DNA of 64,000 nucleotides, taken from the NCBI GenBank assembly GCA_045837725.1, contig JBEWZL010000243.1, positions 248,001 through 312,000 of the forward strand, in the 5' to 3' direction. Source of the DNA: Vermamoeba vermiformis. Taxonomy: Eukaryota; Tubulinea; Echinamoebida. The position numbers and the translations under genes were made by a program. This document shows, one piece after another, positions 1-12,690 of this stretch (the stretch's first letter is position 1; each line of letters opens with the position of its first letter). The notes under the pieces are model-generated. The model did no database searches, had not been told where the DNA came from, and saw only the letters and a program-made list of their open reading frames with translations.

Positions 1-1161
<1,161 letters not shown>

Positions 1162-1252
1162 GAATTCTGGATGTATCATAGCGACATTTAACTAAACCGA
1201 TTTATTATGTACAAATACGCGAGTTGATAAGCAATATGCACAGCCCCTATTA

Positions 1253-1810
1253 TTAGTTCATCGCATCTGCTTGACGACGCAGGGGAGGGCCATTGTCTAC
1301 TTTGATGCCTTGGGACTCAAAATCACCGTACGGCTTCTGTTCGAGCTTCTTAACACTAGCAATGGTAATATTAATACGATATACGTATGATATAACTATG
1401 TAATAGTGAGCCAAAAACGAATTGAATATTTACCGTCGTTTGTGTGTCTTTTCTTGAAGATGTGCTTCCTCTGCTTTTTGACTGATAAAATATCGACTAT
1501 AATATGGGTTCATTAATAATTGTCCTTGATAATTGCTAAACTAATGCAGGAAAATTATGCGATCTGACAGATCCAAACATACTCGCAAGCTTGGCAATAA
1601 AACTTTCCGAAGCCCGGCAAATCAGGATCAAACTTCTTCTTAGCTTTTTTCATATTGGGCTTGGGGTTATTAATCTCGTCGTAAATCTGATCCAAATCTA
1701 CAAAACAGATCGTGTCAATGGCGTAGTTTGGTTGATGGATTGATGTTACCTTTCTTTCGTCGAGCTGTTACATGTCGCTTGGACACCTTTTGAGGTTTGA
1801 ACTTGCCCAT
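1253..1810 (-). CDS. ZNF593: Bud20/ZNF593-like C2H2 zinc finger ribosome-export factor
   Basis: Small nucleolar/nuclear shuttling protein that, in yeast (Bud20), helps export pre-60S ribosomal subunits. Four exons read on the minus strand (1750-1810, 1583-1697, 1434-1496, 1253-1355) join in phase to about 113 residues. The start is MGKFKPQKVSKRH, followed by a basic stretch, DLDQIYDEI, then DLPGFGKFYCQACDRYFIS with a downstream H..KTHKRR. This is the extended U1-type/C2H2 finger typical of the family, followed by VKKLEQKPYGDF and a short tail. All introns are GT-AG; the one after YCQAC splits the CxxC module. No long open reading frame marks this gene, so it was found only by exon joining. 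The length matches the family. Confidence 0.8.
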
Positions 1811-1906
1811 CTGTGTTCGTCAGTTGTAGTGTGCGTGAATTCTGATCAGATCGCAGCGAACGGTTTTTTTATTCAAACAGTCACTGATGTGCAATGAGTG
1901 GTTAAT

Positions 1907-4900
1907 TTACATGGATTCATTGGCAAGCTTCTCTTGACCAGCTGCGCCTCCTTGCTGCCAATACTGTCGTCCGAGTTCGGTACATCCAAATCGTTTGAGG
2001 TGATAGCCGTATTCGACGTAAATCATCTCTTTAAGTTGCGCGAATGGCACCGTTCGTTCAGGATTGCTATTAGAAGATGTAGTGCTCGGTGCTGGTGCAG
2101 TGCTGGGCTCAATCTGCGTGGTGTCGTGGAGCGAGATCTGCGCCACCGAGTGCTGCAGTGCCGCGACTGATGCAGCACCTTCGCTCTCCTCACTGCGCGC
2201 AACAGTACTCTCAGCGAGCAGCTTGTCGAGGCCAGTCTCCTCGCAGGCCCGTACCAGCAGTGCCGCCAAGTCGTGCAGCTCAGCCTTGTGCAGCACTTGC
2301 AGCGCGTGCGTGAACATGCCCAGCGAGAGGTAGAGTTCGAGTGCGAGTTGATGTTGCTGCACCGTGAACAGGTAGTGCGCCCATCGCACGAGTACTTCGC
2401 GACACTGCGGGGCATGCGAGGGGTAGTGCAGCTTGACGAGCCAGGCAGCGTCAGTCCAGCGATCGTAGCTCTGCAAGTACCGCGCGGCATCGCGCACTCC
2501 CTTCGAGGCCTGCAGCTGCGGCGAGGGCACGGGCACGAGGGGATCTGCGGGCATGAGTGAGAGCAGCTGCACGCCCTCATCGATCATGCCCTCGGCGATG
2601 AGTTGACTGCTGACGAGCTTGACCGTGTTCTTGAGGTGTTCGGCGCTCTGACTGGCCGCGATCAGACACGACTTGAGCAGGTTCTGATAGTAGTGCGGGT
2701 GCTGCGGATTGGTCTCGAGCAGCAGTTCGATCGCTTTGTCTTTCTCGCCCAGCAGCAGCAAGTGATCGCCCATCTTCTTCGTCATCTCGTACGGTGCACT
2801 CACATTGCGCTTTTTGGTGTGCAAGTGTGCTAAAAATAGATGCGTGCGCTTCAGATCTTCGTTGTCGCGCAGCAGATCGTAGCACTCGGGCAGTGACCAG
2901 TGCGGATGTTGCATGGCTGGACCCTCTGCATCGTCGCGCGATCGATCCAGTGTGCTGTAATACTCCTTATTTAGCAACACCTTCTCCATGAAGTACAGCA
3001 CCAGGGTCCAAAAGCGAATTTCATCGAGATTTCCAAAGTACTTGGCCACGAGCAGTGCCCGCGCTGCAGTGTCGCTGATGAGTGGCTGACTGGGTGCGTG
3101 CAGTGCATCGAGTGCGAGGACGAGTTCAGCATCGACCAGGGCGCGCAGTTCCGTGCTGAGATGTGTCGCGCCGTGCAGCAGTGCGGTCTTGAGCTGCATG
3201 GCCTGATCGGGACTGAGCAACAGCGGCGAGGGACGGGTGGGCAGCGGCTGATTGACACGTGCGATCAGTGGACTGTGCGCACGAGCACGTGACAGCTGAT
3301 CACGTGACGAGGCCGCGAGTCTGTCACGCGTGCCGTGCCAAGTGAGTGCGCTGTTGGTGGTGGTCATGTTCTTGTCCATCACGCGCATGCAGCCGTCACT
3401 CGTCGCTGCGGTCAGAGGGGTGAGTCAGAGGTCTGAGTACGCGTGTTGATCACGTGATCACTTACCAATCACGAGCTGATGTTCAGAGAGCCAGTCCACA
3501 TCCACAGCGCGGAGATTTCGCTGTCTGAGTGCGGTGCTGAGCGAGACACGCGTGTTGCGATCAATGTCCCACACACCGAACTCGCCGTCGTTGAACAGCA
3601 CCACGATCTGATGCTGCGTGCTCGGCGAGAACTTGATGCGACGAATCACGCCCTTGTTGGTCTGGTACGTGCTCGACTTGCCCGGTGTGTCCAAGTTGTG
3701 CACGTGAATGGTGCCGAGTGTATCTCCCGTGACGAGATAGCGCTCCTTCATCGCGAGGGCGGAGGAGACATTGCTGGGCCCAGTCTCGACAGGGAGCGGT
3801 GCTGCTGTCACCACACTGCTGTCCACTTTGAATGACTTGAGCGAGCCGTCAGGGGATGCAAACACGAACTGTTCGAGCACGTGACTGTCGAATGCGGTCA
3901 CTGGTGGCGTGCTGTACGCGGTCAGCGAGTGCGCAGCGAGCAAGTCCAGCGAGGCACTCTTGTCCGCTGGTGAGGGTGTGGCCGTGCTGGGTGCCCATTC
4001 AATAGCAGTGATCTGCACGTAGGGCTTGAGCGTGCGGAGCAGCGTGTAGGTCTTGAGCGACCAGATCTGGAACGGCTGATCTTTGAGCAGCACAATCAGA
4101 TAGCTCTTCGCAGGACTGGGTCTGATGCCGCGGATGTACGTGTTCTCGGGATCTGTCTTCTTGCGTATGTCCGTGTGCTGGCCCGTGCGAATGTCACTCA
4201 TCACAATGCGATTCACGTACAGGCCCTTGTCCACGCAGGTCGAAGAGAACGAGATCACGTGATGTTCGTCCAACCACCGCACACCGCGCACACTCACATT
4301 GTTCGCGAGGGCATCGCTGGCCCCCGCAGCAGTCACCGTGCTGGGCGTGAACAGTTGAAAAGTGTGGCGCGGCACAAAGTCACTGGGCCCGTAGATGAGC
4401 AGCAGTCCATTGTCGAGTCCTGCAGCCAGCATGCCAGTGTTGAGGTGCACGCCAATGGTGTTGATGCGACAGTGGTGCGAGGGCTGTTGCGCGACACTGA
4501 GCTGTGTGAGTGCCGTCATGCCGCTGTCCAGCACACTCACCACGCGCAGTTCACACTTGCCGCGCTTGACACTCACACTCTGCGCGCTGAACTGCGGTGC
4601 GTAGAGGTCAAATGGCGCACTCAACACACTGGTGCGCATCGCTCCTTCGTCCTCATCGCGCCACTCCACGGCCATGCTGTCAAACACGCGTGTCAGTGGT
4701 GACATGTTGACAGGTGTCAATCGAATACTTACACCGAGCCATCGCTAGAGGTGACGTACAAGTAGCGATCAGAGAGAGGACTGAGTGCCATGGAGTAGAT
4801 GAGACTGCTCTTCTTCTTGGCAGACTTGTTGTGGCGCGTCAGATCCAAGCACGCGCACAGTTCAAACTGGTAGTGGTCGCTGCTCTCTCTGCGCTTCCAC

Positions 4901-6054
4901 GCCGTGATGACATTCTCCTCGTGCAGACAGAACAGCAGATTGGGACTCTGCTGCGAGAGACAGAGCTGTTTGAGCGGTGGCTTGGTCCTGTCGAGCAGCA
5001 TCACCGCGACACTCTGATTCAGCGAGAGATCGAACACCAAGATGCGCTTCTCCAGCAAGAAGAACACAATGTGGCGGTGGTGCGGTGAGAAGCACATCTG
5101 CACGTAGTCGCTCTTCAGTGTCGCATCGCTGCCCTGCGAGTTGATCTTGTACTTGAGCTCCACGAGTCGCGGTGCAGCCTCGAGCTTGAAGTCCTTCACC
5201 ACAAATATGCCCCCGTGCGGTGTTGCGAGACATGCCTGCTGCGTGTCAAAGGGATTCACGTGCAGCGAGATGATCGGATCTGGCAGTTCAATGCGCCACA
5301 CCACCGTGCCAGTGAGCGTGTTGTACATGACGAGGTGATTCGGATAGTGCACAGCGGCCAGCAAGTGGCGTGCGTGTCGTGCGCGCATCCACTGCACATC
5401 GAGCACCGCGCCGAGTTTGAGCTCCGTGCCGCTGAATCGTGTCAGCTGCGTATGTGGCTGCGCGACATTCCACACCACAATGTTGCCCTGCAGATCACCT
5501 GACGCGAGCTGCAGCAGTGAGCTGCGATCTGATTCGAGATTGAGCACGTGATGCGACCAGGCCAGGGCGGTGATCAGTGTCACGTGCTCGTCCAGGGTCG
5601 TGATCACGCGCACTGGTGGCACTGCTGTCGTCACCACCACCACCGAGTGCAGGGCGAGTGCTGTCAGTCCTGCGGAAGACACTTCCATAATAGGCAATGG
5701 TTGACAGCTCTGCGCACCGACCTGCGAGGCGAGCGAGGACAGATTTGACTGCGAGGCGGTGTTGCTACTGCCACCAAGCAGTGCAGCGAGTGGTCCAGCA
5801 GCAGCGAGTGGGGAGGTACTGCCGCTAGGTGAGTTCATGTACGCTTGTGGACTCTCGAGCGGATTCAGCGGTGAGTTGAGACCTGATGCGTACAATGCGA
5901 GCAAGTCTCGCTGCGCTGGGGACTGAGCAGCGGTAGATAGCAACGCAGATACGATCGAGGAGGGACCTGGATATGGTTGTGGTCCTAATATCACTCGGTG
6001 AGGGTTGGGCTGGGCCAGAGGATGATTTAGATGTGGATCTGTGTTGTTGGCCAT
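1907..6054 (-). CDS. WDR11: WDR11 beta-propeller protein
   Basis: WDR11 forms a complex with FAM91A1 and C17orf75 that captures AP-1 vesicles at the trans-Golgi network and is also linked to ciliary signalling. Three exons (4733-6054, 3466-4676, 1907-3405) join in phase to about 1343 residues, compared with about 1224 in human. An N-terminal propeller contains LASGDLQGNIVVWNV; a second propeller follows; the helical C-terminal part carries LLLLGEKDKAIELLLETNPQ and HYYQNLLKSC, which is close to the human protein. The N-terminal 110 residues are Pro/Ser/Gly-rich with no family counterpart. The two introns are about 56-60 nt and contain TGACAGGTGTCA (4708-4719) and a CACGTG palindrome. It shares a 616-bp divergent promoter region with COG4. 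Confidence 0.9.
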
Positions 6055-6670
6055 TGTATATTCACTTGTATGTGCGCGTATATTCGTATGATTAATTGTG
6101 CAGTGATCTATTGTAATAATATTAATTAGAGGTCAATGCGAAACTTATCGATAAAATTCGGATGTGTCTCACTACGCACTACAAGTGATACATGTGCTCG
6201 TCTCAGTGAAGAAGTGACTAGATCAACAATGTAATATATATAACAGGTCACTACTGCTCAGTTGTGGCAGTCAGTGATGGTAAAATGATCAATAATAATC
6301 AATTGAATATGTGTTCGCTGTCCACCAACACAGTGGCACTCATCATGTAATGACTAAGAGTGGCGCACATTATATACGATATATCTAATACAATAACGCA
6401 TTGAATTATAGTCTGTTAACTCGCCTTTGCAATGGGCAATGAGATCGGGTACGCAAAAAAATCTACAAAAAACTTCAGATAATTTAAATTAAATCCTTAT
6501 GCAAGCCCATTATTCAAATGTATCATTAATATGGTTTTTGATGGACAGCAAATCACTGAAAAATGTTGTAATGTCAAACCCGGATGTGGGCTTTGCCGAG
6601 CTACCTCAGAGCACAGAACCAGAGCCAGTACGCAAGAGCAGTGGTGCCGCGCATGACAACAAGGTAATTG
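6055..6670. promoter_or_regulatory. Divergent intergenic region between WDR11 and COG4
   Basis: AT-rich 616-bp spacer between two genes read outward, presumably a shared promoter region. Bases 6574-6663 could encode a short peptide in frame with nothing downstream. The only splice that would join it to COG4 needs an intron of about 28 nt, shorter than any other in the window, so I left it out. No TATA box or other motif stands out. Confidence 0.4.
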
Positions 6671-8947
6671 ATGGCAGCACTCAACTCGCAGCTCACTAGT
6701 CAGCAGACAGCAGATCCGACTGAAGTGCCCTGGGACGAAGTGCTCAAAAGTATACGCGCCGCGGACTACGAGCAGGCAGTGCACTTGCTGTCGCGCGACA
6801 CCGAGTTGACAGCACAGCTCCGCAAGCACGAGATTGCACAGCTCTCCACGCGCGAGAGACTGCTGCACGTGATTCGCTTCAAATTCTTCGACAGCGTCAA
6901 GCAGCAACAGCGCGAACTCTCTGCCAAGTACGTAGCGCATCATGTCGTATAGATATATATGTATATGATATATATGTACATGTGTATATGTATGTGTAGC
7001 TCAGGGACACTACTCACCTCCGCGCAGATTTGCAGTCCTGTTCGACAACTGTGGTGGCAACAAGCGCGAGGCCCTGGAATATTTGCAGCATCACGTGGAG
7101 CAGATGTTGGCAGCACGCCCGACACCGAATCACGTGACCACGACTGTTTCACTGAACGATCTCGAGCACGTGCTCAAGGGCTACACGACACTGCTGCGCG
7201 TGCTGGAAGACTACGCGTACATTGAACAGATCTTTGGCCTGCCGACCTGGCTCGTGTTCGTGTCACGTGGTCTGCAAGTGAACGAGCACGTGATTCAGGG
7301 CACACTCAAGCACTGGCAGCTTGAACATCGGGGCCTGTTGGCAGATATTGAGAGTGCGCGACGTGGTGATGGCACTGTGCCAGCTGAGCGCATGGAGCAC
7401 GTGACCCGCACGCTGGATCAACTGGCACTGCTGGCAAACAGATCTGAGCACTACAAAGCAGCTGTCAAGCTGTTCTACGAGGTATGCGAAGACTTTGCAC
7501 TTATTCGTTGACACGTGTCACATGTCACTGACAGTGTTTGACAGCGTGCAGCGACACGACTCGGACTGCAGGGCTACAGCTTCATCAGCAAGAGTTCAGC
7601 AGTTGCGTCACGTGACTCCAAACAGCTCGTGATTGAAGATCACGTTCATGAATCACTCGCGCTATTCAGTGCGGTCTCAGAATTGTTGCAAACATTCTAC
7701 CTGCCCCTCGAACAATTCTTCTTGCAGCACAGCATCACCACGGTAAGTACCGCGCTGCTCACTCCTCGAATCACGTGCTGATCACATTGCTATATTTGGC
7801 AATCAGATGTTTGCAGACAGTGATCGCGAGCTGCGTGCCGAGGACACGACGAATGACACGCGCGGCAGTGTGCTGGACGTGGTGTTTGTGATGCTCGAAC
7901 AGGCCATGACACGCGTGCTGATCACTGCCAATCACGCGATCATTGCCACCATGATTGAACACCTCGCGCATCAGACGATAGTGCATCATCTGGTGACGCG
8001 TGAGCTGGCAGGACGTGTGCGTGCCCTGGTGACTGATCTGCAAACACAGCTCTCAGGCGTGCTCAAGAAGATTGCCACCACCAGTGCGGCACCCGCCAGT
8101 GAGCTCACCCTCGCCTGGCTCCTCGTAAGTACTGTCCCTCGTACACCGATTAGTCTGTCTCACTTGGCTGCAGTACTGGCTGAACGAGCTGAGTGCCGTG
8201 CCGAGTGATCTCGATCGATTGCGCGATCAGCTGCTCGTGATTGCCAAACAGAGTAGTCGCGTGCCACTCGACCAGGGCCAGCTGTCACTCGAACAACTCG
8301 TCACGGAGCACATGACACGTGCTAAGACGAGCTGTCAACAACTCATCTCCACTGTGACACGTGATCTCGTGGCCGCGGTGATTTATCCGCAGTGCTGTCG
8401 CAGTCACGTGACACGCTTTGAACGACTGGACTACGACATTGACGCGAGCAAGTACAAGGACTACGAGCTGAATGACCCGTGGATCAAAGCACTCATCGAT
8501 GATCTGCGCGCACTGCTCGTGGTGTCGTGGCAGCACAAGCACGTGATTCACCGTGACGCGTGGTGGCACCTGATGGTGGCAGTGCTGGAGCTGCTGCTGA
8601 GTGACATGGAGCGCGTCATCACCACCAAGCTCGTCTTCTCGCCACTCGGAGCCATACAGCTCGACAACGACGTGCGGCACCTGTTCGAGTTCAGTGCAGC
8701 ACTGGTGGCTCCTGATCACTCGGTGCGCAATCAGTTCACGCGCATGTTGCAGATCTGCTCGCTGCTCAGCTTGGAGCGCGTGACTGAAGTGTACGAGTAC
8801 TGGACCCCTGCACACACGCACACCCCTGCGCGCGAGGGCGAGGTGGCAGACACGATCAAGTGGTCGCTCACGGCTGATCAGGTCAAAGCGGTGCTCAAAC
8901 GACGCCGCGACTTCAAAGCAGATCTGGTCGACAGACTCAAGCTCTGA
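6671..8947 (+). CDS. COG4: Conserved oligomeric Golgi complex subunit 4
   Basis: Subunit of the COG tether that recycles Golgi enzymes in retrograde vesicles. Five exons (6671-6927, 7028-7481, 7545-7742, 7807-8124, 8174-8947) join in phase to about 666 residues. The C-terminal dom/E domain is the best mark: LSLERVTEVYEYW, then WSLTADQVKAVLKRRRDF and a final RLKL, matching the animal protein almost column for column. The NDPWIKALIDDL segment before it also fits. The N-terminal coiled coil found in other COG4 proteins (about 120 residues) is missing before VLKSIRAADYEQAV, so either it is lost or an upstream exon is unrecognised. The start at 6671 is the first ATG in frame. The intron at 7482-7544 holds a perfect TGACACGTGTCA palindrome. 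Confidence 0.87.
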
Positions 8948-9053
8948 TCGCGCTGCACTATAATAATGTCCCTCGTCGTGTCTTGTAAATAGTGAATTCT
9001 TATGCATTTATTACTACTACGACTATATATACCTATACAACACAGGGGGGCGC

Positions 9054-9836
9054 TTATTTCTCGACGACAGCATTGCGACGCTCCTTCTTGACAGCCTCAG
9101 CGCGCACATCTTGCTTGAGGGTGCGGCGATAGATGTCCTTCATCCAGTCCTTCTCCAGTCGATTCAGATCGCTCGTCGCTGCCACGCGCCATGCTCGTCG
9201 CGTCGCTTTGTTCTCCTCGCGCTTGCCAGCGTGGTAGTCGATCCAAGCGCGCAGTCGTTCTTTGCGCGCAGCTTTCTCAGCAGCGGAGAGCTCCGTCTTG
9301 CGCTGGGGGGCCTCGCGATAGGGCGGCAGCGGTGCCACTTGATCGAGCCACTGCGGATCTACTTTGTACTGCTTGGCTACGGGGGCTGTGGGGTCCTTCA
9401 ATCGAGCCTCACGCACTGCACGCAACTCTTTCTGCGACAACTGGTGTGTAACGAGAAGTGGTTAGATCGAGAAGTGGATCTGTGGCGTAATTTGTACCGA
9501 GTGACTCAATTAATTTAATAATAGTTGAATACACTCGTATTTGATACGAATTGTGCACTCGTGTCTTGTACTATTAATTTAACGTGATTTTTAATATTAT
9601 TACGATTATTTTTTTTTATAGCTTGCCAGTCCATCAAATAACACTATAATATGAGCTAATTAATATATAATTACCTTTTGTTTTTTTCTGGTCTTGGTAG
9701 CATTGGTATTGAGTTCAATTGCAGTGGTGGTTGTGGCTGGATGTATCAACACTGAAGAGCATCGAACACTCGCGTGCTTGCGAGCACTGCACACTACATT
9801 GCGTGTAGTGCGCTGTATAATATGCAGCGGCAACAT
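9054..9836 (-). CDS. Predicted mitochondrial protein of unknown family
   Basis: Two exons (9675-9836 and 9054-9440) give about 182 residues. The first 40 residues look like a mitochondrial targeting peptide: MLPLHIIQRTTRNVVCSARK is rich in Arg/Ser/Ala and has no acidic residues. The second exon encodes a strongly charged, helical protein (KVDPQWLDQVAPLPPYREAP, then many Lys/Arg/Glu/Ala). Such composition is common in lineage-specific mitoribosomal proteins, but I do not recognise a family. The 234-nt intron is unusually long and AT-rich for this region. It lies convergent with COG4 (106 bp between stops) and 161 bp head-to-head with PIGU. The first residue of exon 2 is Leu (TTG), so the protein does not start there. 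Confidence 0.6.
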
Positions 9837-9997
9837 ACTCTGATTGTGTTGTGCAGATCTGCGTTGCCAATAAATGACACTTATCTCCGTTCGGTGCAGT
9901 CTTATTGACGCAGTGCACTAGAACGCCACTACAAGTACTAGTTGCAGCATATATATACACACCACTTCGACTATCAATGCACGTCTAGTGGCCACAC

Positions 9998-11586
9998 ATG
10001 AGCACATCAGCACTACGACTCACAGCCATCATTGTCTTAGGTGTAGCAGTGCGTGTCTTGCTGCACTTGGCTGGCTTTCAAGAGATATTTGCCACCTCGT
10101 ACGAGATCAGCACGCCCGTCAGCAGTCACAAGCGCAGTACGTACTGGTCGTGATTGCCCTGTTGGCTGACGTCAGATCTGCTTTGGAAAATTATTTTAAA
10201 TTATTAGCTTGTCAGAGCTATCAAGGATATTACATCGTGACGTCGTATTTCACTGCATACATATTTCTAGATTTCTAATGCCGCATCTTAGTTCTGGAAG
10301 GTTTGTACTTGCAATCAGTTGGCCAATCACCCTATCAAGGCTCAGTCTACAATCAACCCCCCTTAATATTATCTCTCATCGGTTATCTACTGCAATTCAA
10401 GCAATACTACGCCGTACAACTGTTCTACATCTGCTTGGATGTGCTCAACGCGGTGTTGCTGTACAAGATCTTGCAGCTGCACCGTCCACAACAAGTGCGC
10501 GAGTTGGAGGAAGAGAAAGTGCTGCGCGAGATGAGTGCCACTGAGAGCACTGCGCTGCAACAACAAGCCAGCAAGTACACCACGCTGCATCTGCTTCCCA
10601 CCTTGCCCGAGCTGAGTGCCGCGCTGTACCTGCTCAATCCCTACACGTGGATGTCTACCGTCGCACTCTCACCCACCCTGCTCTTCAACACGGCGGTGAT
10701 TGTGCTGCTCTACGCCGCACTCGCACACCGCGCACTGCTGGCACTCTGCGCCCTGGCCCTCGCGACCTATCTCGTGCCACATGCCATCGTGTTGGTGGCA
10801 CCTGTCATCGTGCTGCTGCAGCTGCGGGTAAGCGACCTTTGTGTGCTCGTGACACGTGTCATACTCACCTCTCACGTGACAGCTGTCAACACGTGTCATG
10901 TTCGTGGTGTCAACATTGCTCGCGGTGACAGCACTGCTCTACGTGACTGACACGTGGAGTGTGGAGCGCGTGCTGCAGAGCTACGGCACGACACTGCTGG
11001 CGAGTGACTTGCAGCCGAACATTGGCCTGTTCTGGTACTACTTCACGGAGATATTCACGCACTTCCGCGCCTTCTTCTTGTTCGTGTTCCAGTACCACCT
11101 GTTCATCTACTTCATTCCCCTCACGTGGCGACTCAGGTACGTAGCTGCTGTGGTACTGAGGACCAGGGCTCATTGCATTGATTGCGCAGAGATCACCCCG
11201 AGCTGGTCTATTGGGCCCTCGTTGCAGCCATGGCGATATTCAAAGCCTATCCCAGTGTCGCTGACATCTCGCTGCACTTGTCCATGCTGCCACTCTTCGT
11301 GCACAAATTGCGTGGTGCGTAACTCACTGATTCATGATTGCTCGATTGATATTAACTGGCCACAGAATTGCATTATGGCTTTGTCATCGGCTGTGGATTT
11401 GTTTACATCACGGTACTCGCACCAATCATCTGGCGCATGTGGATATTCACTGGAACAGGCAATGCCAACTTCTATTACGGACTTAACCTTGCGCTTGCTG
11501 TATTGCAGATCTTGTTAGTGACTGACTCGCTATCTGCCGTTCTAAAGCGTGATTTCTTACTCCGCTATGTACAGAAACAAAAATAA
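9998..11586 (+). CDS. PIGU: PIG-U subunit of GPI transamidase
   Basis: Multi-pass ER membrane subunit of the GPI transamidase that attaches GPI anchors to proteins. Five exons (9998-10136, 10292-10827, 10883-11136, 11190-11314, 11366-11586) join in phase to about 424 residues, compared with 435 in human. Recognisable segments are the N-terminal EISTPVSSHKRILEGLYLQ, SPYQGSVYNQPPLI, ALYLLNPYTWMS, the PNIGLFWYYFTEIFTHFRAFF block and near the end IFTGTGNANFYYGLNLAL. Many hydrophobic segments are visible. The donor of exon 4 is GTGCGT. The intron at 10828-10882 carries a perfect TGACACGTGTCA palindrome. Confidence 0.93.
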
Positions 11587-12302
11587 TGTAATAAACTGTA
11601 ATGCATTTTGTTTATTCACACGGTGTCGTGACTTTTAACCATTTGTACTCCCTATTTGACTCATGCTGATGCCACAAATTGATTACAAGTCCTCAACACA
11701 GCAGAGTCTCCAAAATTGGTAACTCAACCCAAAGTGGCAGGACAACCTCCCATGGGGAAACTGCACTGGATGACATAGCCAACCAAGGTGAGACGTCCAG
11801 CCCAGCTAAGTTATCTGGCCCAGACAAGTTGCATGTCCTGGGTGAGAGTTATCCCTTGACAAGTTGCAAAGAACTTCTTTTTGTGTTGGGTGACCATAAT
11901 GCACTGAGTAACCATTGACAGGACGCGCCATTAGATACAGCTAATTTGAGATCTAGATTTTAACGTCAACACATCAAATCTGATTTATTTCTTGATAGGA
12001 TGCTGAGCCATTAGTGAAGAAGCCTCTGAAAGGAGTTCAAATCTAAATCTGCCAACTGAAGATTCTACAAGAACTTTTTTTGCAAAACCAAACAGTTTGT
12101 TGTGAAATAACCACCAACATAGTGCGTGTGGTCTCTTCTCAAGGCAGAACTCAAATTCAAGCTCATGACATCGCCCATGGTGCTGTTTCTCTTCACAAAG
12201 CGATTAGGTGCAGAGGTTTTTGGCCATGTCACCCATAAGTGTGGAGGTTGCAAAGCTTGTGGAAGATGGCCAGTCCAGCTTGGCTCGGCTATCCGGAACG
12301 CT

Positions 12303-12380
12303 TTGGCTAGCTGGAGGCAGGTAGTGGAAACTTGGGTTGGCAACCATGCAGAAGTCCCAGGTTCAAATCCCAGCCAGCAT
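12303..12380 (+). repeat. tRNA-like SINE segment 1 (A-box and B-box)
   Basis: TTGGCTAGCTGGAGGCAGG (12303-12321) matches an RNA polymerase III A-box. GGTTCAAATCC (12360-12370) is an almost consensus B-box about 45 bp downstream, normal tRNA spacing. The cloverleaf is degenerate: the T stem does not pair fully, so this is not a functional tRNA gene but a tRNA-derived repeat or pseudogene. Confidence 0.55.
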
Positions 12381-12401
12381 ACCTGATTTTTATTTATTTG
12401 T

Positions 12402-12478
12402 ATGGCTTGGTACATGCTCAAGGTGGACTGAAACTGTCAACCACACTGACGTCATGGGTTCAAATCCCATGGGTAGCA
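12402..12478 (+). repeat. tRNA-like SINE segment 2 (perfect T-arm)
   Basis: A-box-like TGGCTTGGTACATG starts at 12403. GGTGGACTGAAACTGTCAAC can fold as an anticodon arm with loop TGAAACT (GAA, phenylalanine-like). ATGGG-TTCAAAT-CCCAT at 12454-12470 is a perfect T-arm with the B-box inside. The acceptor stem does not pair cleanly, so I call it tRNA-derived rather than a working tRNA. It shares CAACCA, GTC and GGTTCAAATCCCA in register with segment 1, 100 bp upstream. Confidence 0.55.
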
Positions 12479-12690
12479 TTAATTATTATCCACATAGTTG
12501 CATGATCTTTGTTGCTTTTTCAGCTAGTAGGTTCATAATTGAAGGAACAATGGTTACTTAGTGCATTATGGTTACCCAACACAAAAAGAAGTTCTTTGCA
12601 CACCCTCCATATACTTATCCAGAAGTTTTTACTTGGTGGACGTCCTGTCTGGCAAAAATTGGATGTCTGCCACGGACCGTCCGCCGACCA

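Larger units (their letters stand above)
11864..12600. repeat. Inverted repeat pair, arms 11864-11917 and 12548-12600
   Basis: At 11864-11917 the sequence runs TTGCAAAGAACTTC, TTTTTGTGTTGGG, TGACCATAATGCACTGAGTA and ACCATTG. Its near-perfect reverse complement lies at 12548-12600 (CAATGGTTACTTAGTGCATT, ATGGTTACCCAACAC, AAAAAGAAGTTCTTTGCA). The arms bracket about 630 bp containing both tRNA-like segments, as expected for the ends of one non-autonomous element or of two elements inserted head-to-head. Confidence 0.75.

Noticed and set aside
3098-5748. Plus-strand frames of 60-175 residues opposite WDR11
   Set aside because: They are antisense shadows of GC-rich coding sequence with no splice structure or similarity.
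6574-6663. Possible N-terminal exon of COG4
   Set aside because: The only in-phase join would need a 28-nt intron, far below the sizes seen elsewhere in the window.
12454-12470. Functional tRNA-Phe gene
   Set aside because: The T-arm is perfect and a GAA anticodon loop can be drawn, but the acceptor and D stems do not pair; it fits a tRNA-derived repeat better.
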